A stretch of 64,000 bases of DNA from DATFVJ01 sp963851085 (GCA_963851085.1 CAWKNX010000002.1:124001-188000); one strand, 5' to 3'. Counted from the stretch's first letter, positions 1 through 8,680 are shown. The notes: a model not told the origin generated them from the sequence alone. Translations and numbers: made by a program.

Positions 1-1
1 C

Positions 2-271
2 CTCGTGGCCGCGGTCACCAGCCAGCCACCGGGCGCACCCGCGGTCGGCGCCGGCCACCCCCCGCCCGCCGGGCTCACCAGCCGCGAAGCCGAAGTGCTC
101 ACCCTTCTCGCAGCGGGGCTGAGCAACACCGAGATCGCCCAGCGCCTGTTCGTCAGCAACGCCACCGTGAAGACCCACATCAACCGGATCTTCGCCAAGA
201 CCGGTGCCCGCGACCGCGCCCAGGCCATCCGGTACGCCTATCAGAGCGGCCTCGCGGATCCCAATCGGTAA
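2..271 (+). CDS. LuxR/NarL-family response regulator, C-terminal part (cut by window edge)
   Basis: The reading frame is open from the window start, so the N-terminus lies outside. What remains is a complete LuxR-type helix-turn-helix: LTSREAEVLTLLAAGLSNTEIA, then the recognition helix NATVKTHINRIFAKTGARDR, ending in QAIRYAYQSG. This matches the DNA-binding half of NarL/LuxR response regulators, which normally carry an N-terminal receiver domain phosphorylated by a sensor kinase. The receiver domain, partner kinase and targets cannot be seen. A short Pro/Ala-rich linker precedes the HTH, as expected between receiver and output domains. The family assignment is firm and the regulon is unknown. 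Confidence 0.85.
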   Translation, partial: LVAAVTSQPPGAPAVGAGHPPPAGLTSREAEVLTLLAAGLSNTEIAQRLFVSNATVKTHINRIFAKTGARDRAQAIRYAYQSGLADPNR

Positions 272-287
272 CAGCAGCCACGCAGGC

Positions 288-336
288 GCGGCACATGCGG
301 GCGGGCGGCGGCTGGTCCGCCCAGCAGGCGGCGGCT
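288..336 (+). repeat. Direct repeat DR-A copy 1
   Basis: Positions 288-313 are identical over 26 bp to 2775-2800 in the same orientation. The similarity continues with one mismatch through a further 11 bp. The two copies bracket about 2.4 kb holding the VOC, GNAT, IS630-scrap and broken isomerase genes, as expected if this segment was inserted or rearranged by recombination between copies. Confidence 0.7.
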
Positions 337-535
337 AGGTCGTGTCTCAAAGTCAGCTTCCCTACTGCATGGCCAACGGCCTTGCCCGGCTGCCCGGACA
401 GGGGCGGCCCTGAAATCATTCCGCCCGTGCATCGCCTCGTCCGGTACAATCGCGGGATTGTTTTCACTGCTGGGAGCCCATGAGGTTCGCGTGTGGCCTC
501 CCCGGCAGTTCCCAGGCTGAGAGCAGGTTTCGTTA

Positions 536-916
536 ATGGCATGTCGTATCAGTGAACTCGTGCTCGGTTGCCGCGACCCTGAGGTGCTGGCGCGGTTCTG
601 GTGCGAGGTCCTGGACTTCGTCGTGCTCGATCGCGAGGACGACGGCTCGGTGGAGATCGGGCCGCGCGAAGGGTTCGGCGGTCCGCAGCCGACGATCATC
701 CTCAGTCGCAGGGATGAGCCGGAGAAGGGGAAATCCCGGCTGCACATCGACGTCAACGCCACCGACCGCGATCAGGACGCCGAGCTCGAACGCCTTCTGA
801 AGCTCGGTGCGCGCCCGGCCGACATCGGCCAGACAGGGGAGGAGCAGTGGCATGTCCTGACCGACCCCGAAGGCAATGAGTTCTGCCTGCTCAAGGCCCG
901 CCTGGACCCACTCTGA
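536..916 (+). CDS. VOC-family (glyoxalase/bleomycin-resistance-like) protein
   Basis: A 126-residue single-module VOC protein. It opens with RISELVLGCRDPEVLARFWCEVLDF, the usual first beta-alpha unit, and closes with WHVLTDPEGNEFCLL, the typical metal-ligand strand (Glu in DPEGNEF). In between, SRLHIDVNATD supplies the conserved His and Asp. Family members are small metal-dependent lyases, dioxygenases or binding proteins, and the substrate cannot be read from sequence. The ATG at 536 follows a GAGAGCAGG ribosome-binding stretch. The gene stands alone, with mobile-DNA scraps immediately downstream. Confidence 0.85.
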   Translation: MACRISELVLGCRDPEVLARFWCEVLDFVVLDREDDGSVEIGPREGFGGPQPTIILSRRDEPEKGKSRLHIDVNATDRDQDAELERLLKLGARPADIGQTGEEQWHVLTDPEGNEFCLLKARLDPL

Positions 917-927
917 TGCTCATCGAC

Positions 928-1080
928 CCCGGCGCACCAGCCCAAGCAGGTACTGGCGCGTGCCGGGCCGGGGGTGGCCCGATCGATTGGGTGATGGCCG
1001 CGCAGGGCGTGTCGTTCCGGCACGCGGTCGAGCCGCTGCGGCAGGAGTCGCCGACGCTGTCGGTGGCGAGGATGCGGCCG
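928..1080 (+). mobile_element. Decayed mobile-DNA scraps (IS630 fragment plus primase-like fragment)
   Basis: Positions 928-955 repeat the 28 bp at 2576-2603, which lie inside the IS630-like transposase fragment (on the minus strand they encode the KYLLGLVRRG motif). Immediately after, plus-strand frame 916 reads GGGPIDWVMAAQGVSFRHAVEPLR, resembling the helix that follows the CHC2 zinc finger in DnaG-type primases of mobile elements. Neither fragment is a complete gene. The primase match is from memory of the family pattern and is tentative. Confidence 0.45.
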
Positions 1081-1153
1081 TGGGCGGTGTCGATCAGCAC
1101 GCCTGGCGTGCCCGAGCCCGGTGACTCGCATGGCGCCCACGGTATCGGCTCGC

Positions 1154-1750
1154 TCATCGGCCAGACGATCGGCGGGCCGCCCACTCGTGGTCGAGGATGG
1201 ACATCAGCACCTCGTCGTACCAGCGCCCGTCGTGCAGCACCGACTCGCGATGGCGGCCCTCCTCGACGAACCCCGCCTTCTCGTAGGCGCGGATCCCGGC
1301 GGGGTTGAACGGAGCCACGCCGAGCTGAATGCGGTGCAGGCCCATCTCGCGGAACCCGTAGTCGACGATGACGCGCATCGCGTCCGTGCCGTAGCCACGA
1401 CCGATGTACTCACGGCCGAGGGCGATCGCGACCGTCGCACACCGGTCCTTGGGGCGCGCGCCCGACAACAAAATGTTGCCGACCAGCACCGGCGGATCGT
1501 CGAGTGTCTCGATGGCGAAGCCGAGGTCGTCCTTCTCGTTCGCGCTCCACTTCGCGATGAGCTCCTTCGCCGCGGCCTCCGACGGCGGGGCCACCCAGTT
1601 CGACAGCGTGGCCATGCGTCCGGGATCCATCTCCCACTTCGCGAGCGTGGGCAGGTCGTCGTCACGCACGCCGCGCAGTCGCACCCGCTCGCCGACGAGG
1701 ATCGAGTCGCCGTAGCCGAATGCGCCGGAATCATCGGTGAGTTCGGTCAT
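1154..1750 (-). CDS. GNAT-family N-acetyltransferase (RimJ/RimL type)
   Basis: A 198-residue GNAT acetyltransferase, which transfers acetyl from acetyl-CoA to an amine. It shows the RimJ/RimL pattern: ERVRLRGVRDDDLPTLAKWE at the start, the acetyl-CoA loop ALGREYIGRGYGTDAMRVIVD (R/Q-x-x-G-x-G/A), and LGVAPFNPAGIRAYEKAGFVEEG, the usual C-terminal beta-bulge helix. The substrate is unknown. The ATG at 1750 was chosen because its sequence overlaps, as ATGA, the stop of the restored upstream maleylpyruvate-isomerase frame. The two therefore look like an ancient translationally coupled pair. Confidence 0.88.
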   Translation of the reverse strand: MTELTDDSGAFGYGDSILVGERVRLRGVRDDDLPTLAKWEMDPGRMATLSNWVAPPSEAAAKELIAKWSANEKDDLGFAIETLDDPPVLVGNILLSGARPKDRCATVAIALGREYIGRGYGTDAMRVIVDYGFREMGLHRIQLGVAPFNPAGIRAYEKAGFVEEGRHRESVLHDGRWYDEVLMSILDHEWAARRSSGR

Positions 1751-2279
1751 GTGGCTGATACTGCCGCATGCCAGACCCGCGACGTGACCCGGTCCCGGCC
1801 GGCGAGCCCGCCGCGTCCGGTGGCCCAGAGCAGGACCCGCGCCGCATCGCCCGCGGGCGCGTCCGGCATCAGCCGCGCGAGGATGCCGCGGCACGCGGCA
1901 GCCACGCCACACCGAGCCCATGGGTGATGTCGTAGGTGTGCAGCAGGGTCTCGCCGGGATTGTCAAGCGCGAAGTGCCAGGCGCGGACATCCGGTCCGGC
2001 GGCCGCGCTGCGGAGCAGCCCGCCGCGCGCGGTGACGACGCGAAGCACGTCGCGCGGCGAGGCATCGGCGTCGACCGCGAGGTCGAACGGCAGATAGCGG
2101 TCGCCCGGACGCGCCGCGACCTGCCCGGCGCAGGCGAGCAGGTCGTGCGCGACATGGGCCGCAGTCGTCCAGCAACTCCACTCGAGCGACCCGGCCCGCA
2201 CCGACCAGTCGGCGCCGACGTGCAGGCCCAGCACGCGCAGCATCTCGCTGACGGCAGCGTCGACGTCGCGGCCGTTCAC
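1747..2279 (-). pseudogene. Mycothiol-dependent maleylpyruvate isomerase-like (MDMPI/DinB-fold) gene, frameshifted
   Basis: From the GTG at 2279 the frame reads ADWSVRAGSLEWSCWTTAAHVAHDLL, the N-terminal metal-binding helix of the actinobacterial MDMPI/DinB-like family. It continues to LLHTYDITHGLGVAWLPRA and then stops at about 1869. A one-base shift near 1875 restores RGILARLMPDAPAGDAARVLLWATGRGGLAG, the typical family C-terminus, ending at 1747 in an ATGA overlap with the GNAT start. The gene is therefore broken by one frameshift. Its N-terminus is fused in frame to an IS630 fragment upstream, so the native promoter is probably lost. The family (thiol-dependent isomerases or transferases) is recognised; the substrate is not. 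Confidence 0.8.
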
Positions 2280-2651
2280 GCGTGCAGGGCCAGCTTGGCG
2301 CACGCTCCAGTGCGTGAGCGGCAGCCCGAGCTTCTTCGGGCGGGTGGTGGCCGCCTGGACGATGACGGTGATGTCAGCGTCGCTGATCCGGCGGGCACGG
2401 CCTCCCGCCCACCGAGGGCCCGACGCGGCCAACCCTCGTTCGTTGAACGCGTGGACCACATCTCGGACCGTGTCTTCGTCGGCGGCCACCAGCCGGGCAA
2501 TCGCCGGCACCGTTGTCCCGGACGACGACGCCATGATGATCAACGCTCGGCGGACCCGGACGGAGTCGTGCCGACCCCGGCGCACCAGCCCAAGCAGGTA
2601 CTTGCCCTCTTCCTCACGCAGTCGACGGGCCCTGACAGGTTCGGACATCAC
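2280..2651 (-). mobile_element. Truncated IS630-family transposase N-terminus
   Basis: Residues 1-124 of the open frame starting at 2651 form an IS630-type helix-turn-helix: EEGKYLLGLVRRGR, VRRALIIMASSSGTTVPAIARLVAADEDTVRDVVHAFNERG and KKLGLPLTHWSVRQ. The match stops abruptly where the MDMPI sequence begins. The DDE catalytic domain is absent, so the element cannot move by itself. The insertion or deletion produced an in-frame junction to the neighbouring gene. Confidence 0.75.
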
Positions 2652-2757
2652 ACACCTCGACCCACCCCCGCAAGATCAAGAGTGGAACGGGTCACATCCC
2701 CGATCACGTACCGCTCACGGCGAGTCGCCAACCCGGTGAACGTTGGTGGTCACCGCA

Positions 2758-2839
2758 CTAGCTCCCCGGTAAGTGCGGCACATGCGGGCGGGCGGCGGCT
2801 AGTCCGCCCAGCGGGCGGCTAGCTCCCCGGTAAGTGCGG
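2758..2839 (+). repeat. Direct repeat DR-A copy 2 nested in a 21-bp duplication
   Basis: Positions 2775-2800 repeat 288-313. They lie between two identical 21-bp copies of CTAGCTCCCCGGTAAGTGCGG at 2758-2778 and 2819-2839. The second copy overlaps the 3' end of the MBL-fold gene, so the last residues of that protein are partly repeat-derived. Confidence 0.7.
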
Positions 2840-3614
2840 GCCACGCGACCGGGTCATGGCCGGGCACGACCCGGTAGCCGCGCTCGGCCGCGATGCGCTT
2901 GAGCCGCCTGATGGGCTCGACCGTCGCCGCAGGTTCCACATCGATCGTCGACCCGATCGGCAGCTCCCGCTCGATGTTCTCGGTCAGGTCGGCCGCGTCG
3001 AACGCGAACACGAAGCCGCCGCCCCCCGCCGAGGCGTCGATGTCCACCACGAAACTCTGGTGGCCAGGAGTGTGGCCAGCGGTCAGCACGGCGGTCACTC
3101 CGGGGGCGATTTCCGCATCCCCGTCCGCGATCCGCCAGTCGATGCACGGATCATCGAAGTCGATCCTGAAGATCCCGTGCCGCTCCGGCTCCGGGTGCGG
3201 CGCGGTCATGCCGTAGTCGAGCTCAGCCCGCTGAATATGCACGGCGGCTCGCCCAGCGAAATGCTTCAGGCCACCAGCGTGGTCCAGATGCAGATGGCTG
3301 ACGGCAACCGCGTGGATGTCCCTGATGTCGATCCCCGCCTTTCCCAGGGCGTCCTCGAGCGGCTCACCAGGGCCCGGCAGCACGGGCTGCTCCGCCGGGT
3401 CCGGGTGGAAGCGGCGCCGCAGCACCGGATCGTTGATGAGCGCGAGATTGAAGCCTGTGTCAAGCAAGAACCAGCCACCGTCGCAGCGCAGCAGGACGCC
3501 GGGTACCGGCTCGAGCAGCCGCTGGCCCGCGGGAGCACCGTGCACCGACACCGACTTGGGCAGATCCTCATAACCCAGCGTCAGCGGGACGATCGCCCGG
3601 ACACCTGATCCCAT
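2799..3614 (-). CDS. MBL-fold metallohydrolase, N-acyl-homoserine-lactonase-like
   Basis: A 271-residue metallo-beta-lactamase-fold hydrolase. It has the dinuclear zinc signature VSHLHLDHAGG (HxHxDH) near residue 107, then TAGHTPGHQSF and, towards the end, YRVVPGHDP, which supply the later His ligands; FAFDAADL supplies the bridging Asp. Overall length and spacing resemble the AttM/AiiA lactonase group, so it may hydrolyse lactones or related esters. The substrate is inferred, not shown. There is no signal peptide, so it is probably cytoplasmic. The ATG at 3614 follows GGGGAGC. It is a single gene, and its last codons run into repeat DNA. Confidence 0.8.
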   Translation of the reverse strand: MGSGVRAIVPLTLGYEDLPKSVSVHGAPAGQRLLEPVPGVLLRCDGGWFLLDTGFNLALINDPVLRRRFHPDPAEQPVLPGPGEPLEDALGKAGIDIRDIHAVAVSHLHLDHAGGLKHFAGRAAVHIQRAELDYGMTAPHPEPERHGIFRIDFDDPCIDWRIADGDAEIAPGVTAVLTAGHTPGHQSFVVDIDASAGGGGFVFAFDAADLTENIERELPIGSTIDVEPAATVEPIRRLKRIAAERGYRVVPGHDPVAWPALTGELAARWAD

Positions 3615-4073
3615 CTCTCAGCTCCCCGCTCGTCTTGCTGCTCGGGCCTTCGGCCTGCCCTCGGCCCTGCGTGCCCTCGGCCCTGTGTGCCCTCGGCCCT
3701 GCGTGCCCTCGGCCCTGTGTGCTCAGCCCGCCGGCAGCCTGGTGATGCTGAGGGCGCTGAGGGCGGGCGGTCACGTGAGCCTGCGCGACACCCTTGAGCC
3801 AGGGCTGGGCCACCACGAGGTCGTCCTGGCTCACCAGATTGTCTCAGCAGCGTGTGGCGGCCGCGAGCCCACCGGCGGCGGAGAATACCCGTGTGCTCCA
3901 GATCTGGAGCCCGGCAGGCAGCTCATTGGTGATCGCACGCCGTAGAGCATCGGGTGCACCCCTGCGCACCTGGCGCGGCAACCGCGTCCGCGCTCGCCCA
4001 GCCGTTCAGCTGCGCCGTCGGATATGACGGGACGCGCACGGTTCCAGGTAACCGCCCCCGACGTTGGCGCACG

Positions 4074-4134
4074 CCTTCATGATCGCGGTAACTTTTCGGA
4101 AGTATCCGCGGAGAAGTTACCGCGATCATGAAGG
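4074..4134. repeat. Palindromic repeat PAL-1
   Basis: Perfect 20-bp arms at 4074-4093 and 4115-4134 (left arm CCTTCATGATCGCGGTAACT) surround a 21-nt loop, into which pairing extends imperfectly. It is one of five related palindromes in this window and lies downstream of dapF. Confidence 0.85.
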
Positions 4135-4262
4135 CCGAGGGTGATGGCGTCTGGGCGAGCACGGGAATTGACGTGATGGGTGCGGGAACTCGGGGGCGGG
4201 ACCGGCGGGCCAACCGCAGAGCCCGGCGCGCCCAGCGGGCCCAGTGGGCCCGGTCGGCCCGG

Positions 4263-4474
4263 TGCGCCCGGCGCGGCCAGCGGACCTGGTGCCTCCGGGT
4301 CGCCCAGCCGGCCCAGTGCGCCCGGCGCGGCCAGCGGACCTGGTGCGTCCGGGTCGCCCAGCCGGCCCAGTGCGCCCGGCGCGGCCAGCGGACCTGGTGC
4401 GTCCGGGTCCGAGCCGGCCCGGTGCGCCCGGCGCGGCCAGCGGACCTGGTGCGTCCGGGTCCGGGCCGGCCCTT
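4263..4474. repeat. Tandem array, four units of 52-54 bp
   Basis: The motif TGCGCCCGGCGCGGCCAGCG starts at 4263, 4317, 4371 and 4423. All six frames are open and give only Gly/Pro/Ala-rich low complexity, so the array is treated as non-coding. Confidence 0.75.
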
Positions 4475-4620
4475 AGCTCACCCGCGGGCCGCCGGCACAG
4501 CGGCCCGGCGCTTGGCACATGACCGCGCTCCCGGCGTAGGGCACGTCACCACGTGCTCGCTGCCTCCTGACCGGGTCGACGCGCCGGGCGCGAGGGCACG
4601 TCACCGCGTGCGGCCCGTGA

Positions 4621-5816
4621 CTATCGCGTGCGCTCCGGCAGGGTGAGCCAGGCGTCGCGAAGCTCGCCCTCGGCCACGATCACAGCCGGCCCGGTCAGCC
4701 AGCTTGTCCGGCCGTCCAGCGTCACGGTGAGCTCACCGCCGGGGACATCCACCCGCCATGATCCGCCGGCCACCCAGCGCGCCTCACGGTCCCGCCCCGC
4801 TGCACCCGCGACGTACACGTCGTCCCCATCGTCCAAGGCGGCCTCGGCGGAGATGCGGTCCACCCGAGTCGCGTCCGCCTCAGCCAATGGGCGCCCGTTC
4901 GCTCGTGCGGCCGCGCGACTGCGCTGCGCCGCCTGGCTGCGCTCGCCGCCTGGCTGCGCTGCGCCGCCTGGCTGTGCTGCGCCGCCTGGCTGCGCTGCGC
5001 CGCGTGCGCGGCGGCCACAGCGGCTGCGACGGCACCGGTCCCGCAGGACCGTGTCTCACCCGACCCGCGTTCACGCACCCGCATCCGGACGGCTGCGCGG
5101 CCTGTCACCTCGACCAGTTCGACGTTGGCGCCCTCGGGGAAATCGCCGGGATCGAGCTCGGGCGGGCTGGACAGGTCGAACTCGTCCAACGATGTGCCCG
5201 ACGTGTCGACTATGCAGGCCAGGTGCGGATTCCCGACCGAAATCCGCAGGCCCTGGCAGACCTGGCCGCCGACGACGCCGTGGCCTGGGCCGAGAACCAT
5301 TGGGACGCCCATGTCCACGCTGATGCGGCCGTCTGGCCGCACGAGCACCCGGCGCGGGCCGCTGCGGGTGGCGATGGTGAGCTCATCGCCGTCGGCGAGG
5401 CCCGCCTCGAGCAGATACCGTGCGAACACGCGGATGCCGTTGCCGCACATCTCGGCGACGCTGCCGTCAGCGTTCCGGTAGTCCATGAACCAGAGGGCGT
5501 CTTCACGCAGATCCGCTCCGGCCAGAACACCTGCCCGGGTCACCGCATCCGCTGCGGTCGGCGCAGCCGGAGCCGCCCGTATGGCAACCGCAGCCGGCGC
5601 ATCCGTTCCTGCGGCCAGATTCGCTTCGGCCGACGCACCGGCCTCTTGGGGCATCATCGCGGCGGCACGGACGACGCGCAGCACCCCGTCGCCGCCTAGC
5701 CCGGTCCTGCGGTCGCACAGCCGGGCCACGAGCCGCGGGGAAAGATCGAGAACGCCATCGGGGTCAGGCAGGATCACGAAGTCGTTCTCGGTACCGTGTC
5801 CCTTCGCGAACCGCAC
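4621..5816 (-). CDS. dapF: Diaminopimelate epimerase (one internal frameshift)
   Basis: DapF interconverts LL- and meso-diaminopimelate for lysine and peptidoglycan synthesis. From the ATG at 5816 the protein shows FAKGHGTENDFVILPD, the first catalytic cysteine in EMCGNGIRVFARY and the second in SCGTGAVAAAVAAA. The frame then enters an AQRSQAAQHSQ repeat and continues to 4722 with unlike sequence. The true C-terminus, SWRVDVPGGELTVTLDGRTSWLTGPAVIVAEGEL, lies in another frame ending at 4621, so there is a one-base shift at about 4900-4990. A roughly 55-residue Ala-rich insertion follows the GLGGDGVLRVVR segment. The gene is normally essential, so a sequencing indel, programmed slippage or tolerated truncation are all possible. 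Both catalytic cysteines precede the shift. Confidence 0.88.
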
Positions 5817-6042
5817 ACGCCGATCTTAGTCCCGGCCATGATCGCGGCAGACCTTACCTCGCGTTGGCCGCGCACCGAGGCCGGCTGGCGCCCGGCTGCA
5901 CGTCTGGATCGTAGATCACACATGGCAGAGCCCCCGGCTGGCCGCAAAGGTTGTCCCGGCTGGTCGCAAAGGTTGGGCACGCGAAGATCCCGCGACTCGC
6001 CACAGGCTCGTATCAGGGGACAGTCCACCGCGATCACGGGAA

Positions 6043-6948
6043 CTACCCGCTCGGACACAGCGCGAGTGCGGCAGCGAACAGGCCGGGCTCACGTGGGTCG
6101 AGCCAGTGGACGCGGGGATCGCGCCTGAACCACGCCTCCTGCCTGCGGGCGAAACGCCTCGTCGCGCGCGCCGTCTCCTCGCGCGCCTGCTCCTGCGAGC
6201 ACTCACCCGCGAGAACCCGCAGCACCTGGGCATAGCCGAGCGCACGGCTCGCGGTAGGGCCCGCGCGCAGCCCCGCGGCCTCAAGCTGACGTACCTCCGC
6301 CACGAAACCCATCTGCCACATGGCCGCTACCCGCGCCTCGATCCGCTCGTCGAGCCGTTCCCGTGGCAGGCGAAGGCCAACGTGAACCGCTGGGTAGACC
6401 GACTCGTAGTTCGGCAGCGTCGCGGTGAACGGGCGCCCGGAGACGTCGATCACCTCGAGCGCACGGACGATCCGGCGCCCGTTACCTGGCAGGATCGCGG
6501 CAGCGGCGGCTGGGTCGAGCCGGCTGAGCCGCTCGTGCAGGGCGGCCGGGCCCTGTTCGGCAAGCTCGGCCGCCAAGCGCTCGCGCACCAGCGGGTCGGT
6601 CCCTGGGAAGTCGAGGTTGTCCAGGGCCGCACGGACATACAGTCCTGAACCGCCGACCAGGATGGGGACCCGGCCGCGCGCCAGGATCAGATCGATGGCC
6701 GCACGTGCGATGCTCTGGTACTCGGCCACACTCGCGGCCTGCCGGATATCCCAGATGTCGAGCAGGTGATGCGGGACGCCGCCCCGCTCCGCCTCGGTCA
6801 GTTTCGCGGTGCCGATGTCCATGCCGCGGTACAGCTGCATAGAGTCCGCATTCACGACCTCGCCGCCGATCTCGCGAGCCAGGTCGATGGACAGTCGGGA
6901 CTTTCCCGCCGCGGTCGGCCCGACGACCGCGATAACGCATCCGGGCAT
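6043..6948 (-). CDS. miaA: tRNA dimethylallyltransferase MiaA
   Basis: MiaA transfers the dimethylallyl group to the N6 of adenine 37 in tRNAs reading UNN codons. MiaB, encoded about 1.8 kb upstream, then methylthiolates the product. The 301-residue sequence has the P-loop GPTAAGKS (residues 10-17), the substrate segment NADSMQLYRGMDIGTAK, the PHHLLDIWD motif and VGGSGLYVRA, plus the C-terminal QEAWFRRDPRVHWLD typical of bacterial MiaA. Length is normal. The ATG at 6948 gives MPGCVIAVVGPTAAGKS, the expected distance to the P-loop. It is co-oriented with dapF, about 230 bp apart. Confidence 0.96.
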   Translation of the reverse strand: MPGCVIAVVGPTAAGKSRLSIDLAREIGGEVVNADSMQLYRGMDIGTAKLTEAERGGVPHHLLDIWDIRQAASVAEYQSIARAAIDLILARGRVPILVGGSGLYVRAALDNLDFPGTDPLVRERLAAELAEQGPAALHERLSRLDPAAAAAILPGNGRRIVRALEVIDVSGRPFTATLPNYESVYPAVHVGLRLPRERLDERIEARVAAMWQMGFVAEVRQLEAAGLRAGPTASRALGYAQVLRVLAGECSQEQAREETARATRRFARRQEAWFRRDPRVHWLDPREPGLFAAALALCPSG

Positions 6949-7050
6949 GGATTCAGTCTCTCAGCCATGGGTACGGTGAAATCTGGGCACGAGCGTGACT
7001 CAGCGCGTTATATCAGCTGCTAGATCACCGGGATGGTCGGGGGAAGATCC

Positions 7051-7326
7051 ATGGGGTTCGCTGCAAGGGTGCGCGATCTGCTGACCGGCGGATCCGGCAA
7101 GCATCAGAAACAAGCCCACGGCGCCAGGGGTGCCCAGGCTCACGGCCCGGAATCGGGGCAGGACGGCCGCACCGATCAAGCAGCCTGGCACGCGGCGCCG
7201 ACACCCGCTGCGGATCACACTGGGCAGGCGGCCGGCCGAGAAGACCAGACGGCCGCAGCCGCCGACCCAGCCGGCGGTACGGCAGGGCAGGATGAGCGCC
7301 CACCAAGCACGGTCGGCCAGGACTGA
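7051..7326 (+). CDS. Small hypothetical protein
   Basis: A 91-residue frame with a good ribosome-binding site (GGGGGAAG at 7039-7046) before the ATG at 7051. The first 14 residues, MGFAARVRDLLTGG, could form an amphipathic helix as in small antitoxin-like actinobacterial proteins. The rest is Ala/Gly/Gln/His-rich and disordered-looking. It is the only plus-strand gene in this stretch, between miaA and the LigB-like gene. No family is recognised, and it may not be expressed. Confidence 0.35.
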   Translation: MGFAARVRDLLTGGSGKHQKQAHGARGAQAHGPESGQDGRTDQAAWHAAPTPAADHTGQAAGREDQTAAAADPAGGTAGQDERPPSTVGQD

Positions 7327-7630
7327 CCACACCCACCCGTTTGGCAGCACGCGGCCCGTTGGCTCAGACGAGCACGCACCGGCTAGGGGCGGGATACGCG
7401 CGGGCTCGAACGAAACCGGTCCCAACCGGAACTCCCTTGCACTACCCGCCCGCCCTATGGGGGCGTTGCCCTACTGCTGATTCTGGCGGGCTGTCAAGGC
7501 CTGCGGAAGCGGTGAACGGGGTTCTGTGGATAAGCGGAAGCGGTGAACGGATCCTGTGGATTAGTGGCCACCACTGGTTTGCGCGGGCGCATGCGGCGCG
7601 GAGCATAGTGGCAGCAGCGCGTCCCGCAAC
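7327..7630. other. Intergenic region carrying repeat DBE-1
   Basis: No gene is seen. The notable content is the DnaA-box-bearing repeat at 7441-7563. Confidence 0.5.
7441..7563 (+). repeat. DnaA-box-bearing repeat element DBE-1
   Basis: About 95 bp shared with 51489-51582 and with the reverse strand of 56401-56497. Shared blocks are CCCGCCCGCCC, GGGGGCGTTGCCCTACTG, GGCTGTCAA and TGTGGATAA. TGTGGATAA at 7525-7533 is the exact complement of the classical DnaA box TTATCCACA. A second near-copy, TGTGGATTA, lies at 7555-7563 after a duplicated GCGGAAGCGGTGAACGG. Confidence 0.7.
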
Positions 7631-8680
7631 TCACGTGGCGGTGATCGCGGTCCAGGACGCGACAAGGTAGCTGACGCCGTACGGTGCGGCGGCACCATGC
7701 AACCGACCGCGGTAGCTGCCGTCTCCGGCCGCGCCGGCGAGGACCTGCCAGGCAGCCCGGCCGGCGACCAGCAGGTCCGCCGAGACGTCAGGATCCAGCC
7801 GCGCCAGCCGCCCGGCGTCGGCATCAGCCAGCGCGGCCGTCACGTCCGCGTCGTACGGTTCGGCGCGGGCATCGAAGTACCCCGGCGCCTGCGGGGAAAG
7901 ACATGCAGGGCCATCGGCCATCACCAGCAGTGCGACACGGCTTTCGCGGGCTGCGATCTCTGCCCCGAGGCGCAGGCAGGTCGAGGTGGGTGCGCCGAAC
8001 GCCGTGGCGTGCAGGCGCACGGGTGCCGGGGGCCGCGCCTCGACCGTATCGGCCACCGGGTCGGTTCGCGCCGGCTCCTCCCCTGGATCCGCGCCAGATG
8101 ACACGCCGTCCCACCGCGCCGGCCCGGCCGCACCCCGCACGTCCGGCCCTGCCGCGACCCGCATCCCTGGCCCGGCCGCACCCCGCACATCCGGCCCTGC
8201 CGCAACCCGCGTCCCGTGCGCCGCCGCACCCCGCACATCCGGCCCCGCCGCACCCCGTACCTGCCGCACGGCCCCGTGCGCTGGGTCCACGCCACGGAAC
8301 TGGCCCTGCCCAGCGGCATTCCGCAACCCTGGCCCAGTCGCGTCTCGCGGCGCAGGCCGCTCAGCCGCGTCCGCTGGAAGCAGACCGGCCCGTTGCAGCA
8401 GCCAGCGGCCGATGGTCAAAGACAGCGGGAGCACCGGCGCGCCAGCACCGGTTCGCCAGCCGACACCGTAGGCGGCCAGGCTCCCTGCGGCGCTGCCGTC
8501 GAACTCCGCGGCTTCGTCCGCCCCGCCCACCGTGACGATCAGATCGGGATCCGCCGCCGCCAGGACGGCCACGGCCGCATCGCATGCCGCACGCATCTCG
8601 TCGAGTTCGGCCGCTGCACCGCAGGCGGCTTCCGGCACAAGCAGCGGAGGATGTGGGCAGACGGCAGCGGCGATCAGCAC
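7631..8680 (-). CDS. LigB-like (class III extradiol dioxygenase-fold) protein
   Basis: A 349-residue protein with the LigB/MEMO-type fold. It opens VLIAAAVCPHPPLLVPEAA with the His motif CPHPPLL, then DPDLIVTVGG, SLTIGRWLLQ, RVALLVMADGPACLSPQAPGYFD and a C-terminal YGVSYLVASWTA. It is the positional counterpart of M. tuberculosis Rv2728c, an alanine-rich protein of unknown function between miaA and miaB. Family members range from dioxygenases to non-enzymatic proteins, so the substrate is unknown. A repeat-built linker (AAGPDVRGAAGP-type units, roughly residues 140-200) interrupts the domain. The GTG at 8680 was chosen because it starts directly at the conserved beta strand. Confidence 0.72.
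   Translation of the reverse strand: MLIAAAVCPHPPLLVPEAACGAAAELDEMRAACDAAVAVLAAADPDLIVTVGGADEAAEFDGSAAGSLAAYGVGWRTGAGAPVLPLSLTIGRWLLQRAGLLPADAAERPAPRDATGPGLRNAAGQGQFRGVDPAHGAVRQVRGAAGPDVRGAAAHGTRVAAGPDVRGAAGPGMRVAAGPDVRGAAGPARWDGVSSGADPGEEPARTDPVADTVEARPPAPVRLHATAFGAPTSTCLRLGAEIAARESRVALLVMADGPACLSPQAPGYFDARAEPYDADVTAALADADAGRLARLDPDVSADLLVAGRAAWQVLAGAAGDGSYRGRLHGAAAPYGVSYLVASWTAITAT

Larger units (their letters stand above)
3615..4620. other. Gene-free region with low-complexity and palindromic repeats
   Basis: No frame in this stretch looks like a real protein. It contains short CCTCGGCCCTG-type repeats at 3655-3725, palindrome PAL-1 at 4074-4134 and a tandem array at 4263-4474. It separates the MBL gene from the 3' end of dapF. 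Confidence 0.6.

Noticed and set aside
5836..5856. CATGATCGCGG near the dapF start as a PAL half-site
   Set aside because: Only 11 bp match and there is no inverted partner within 100 bp.
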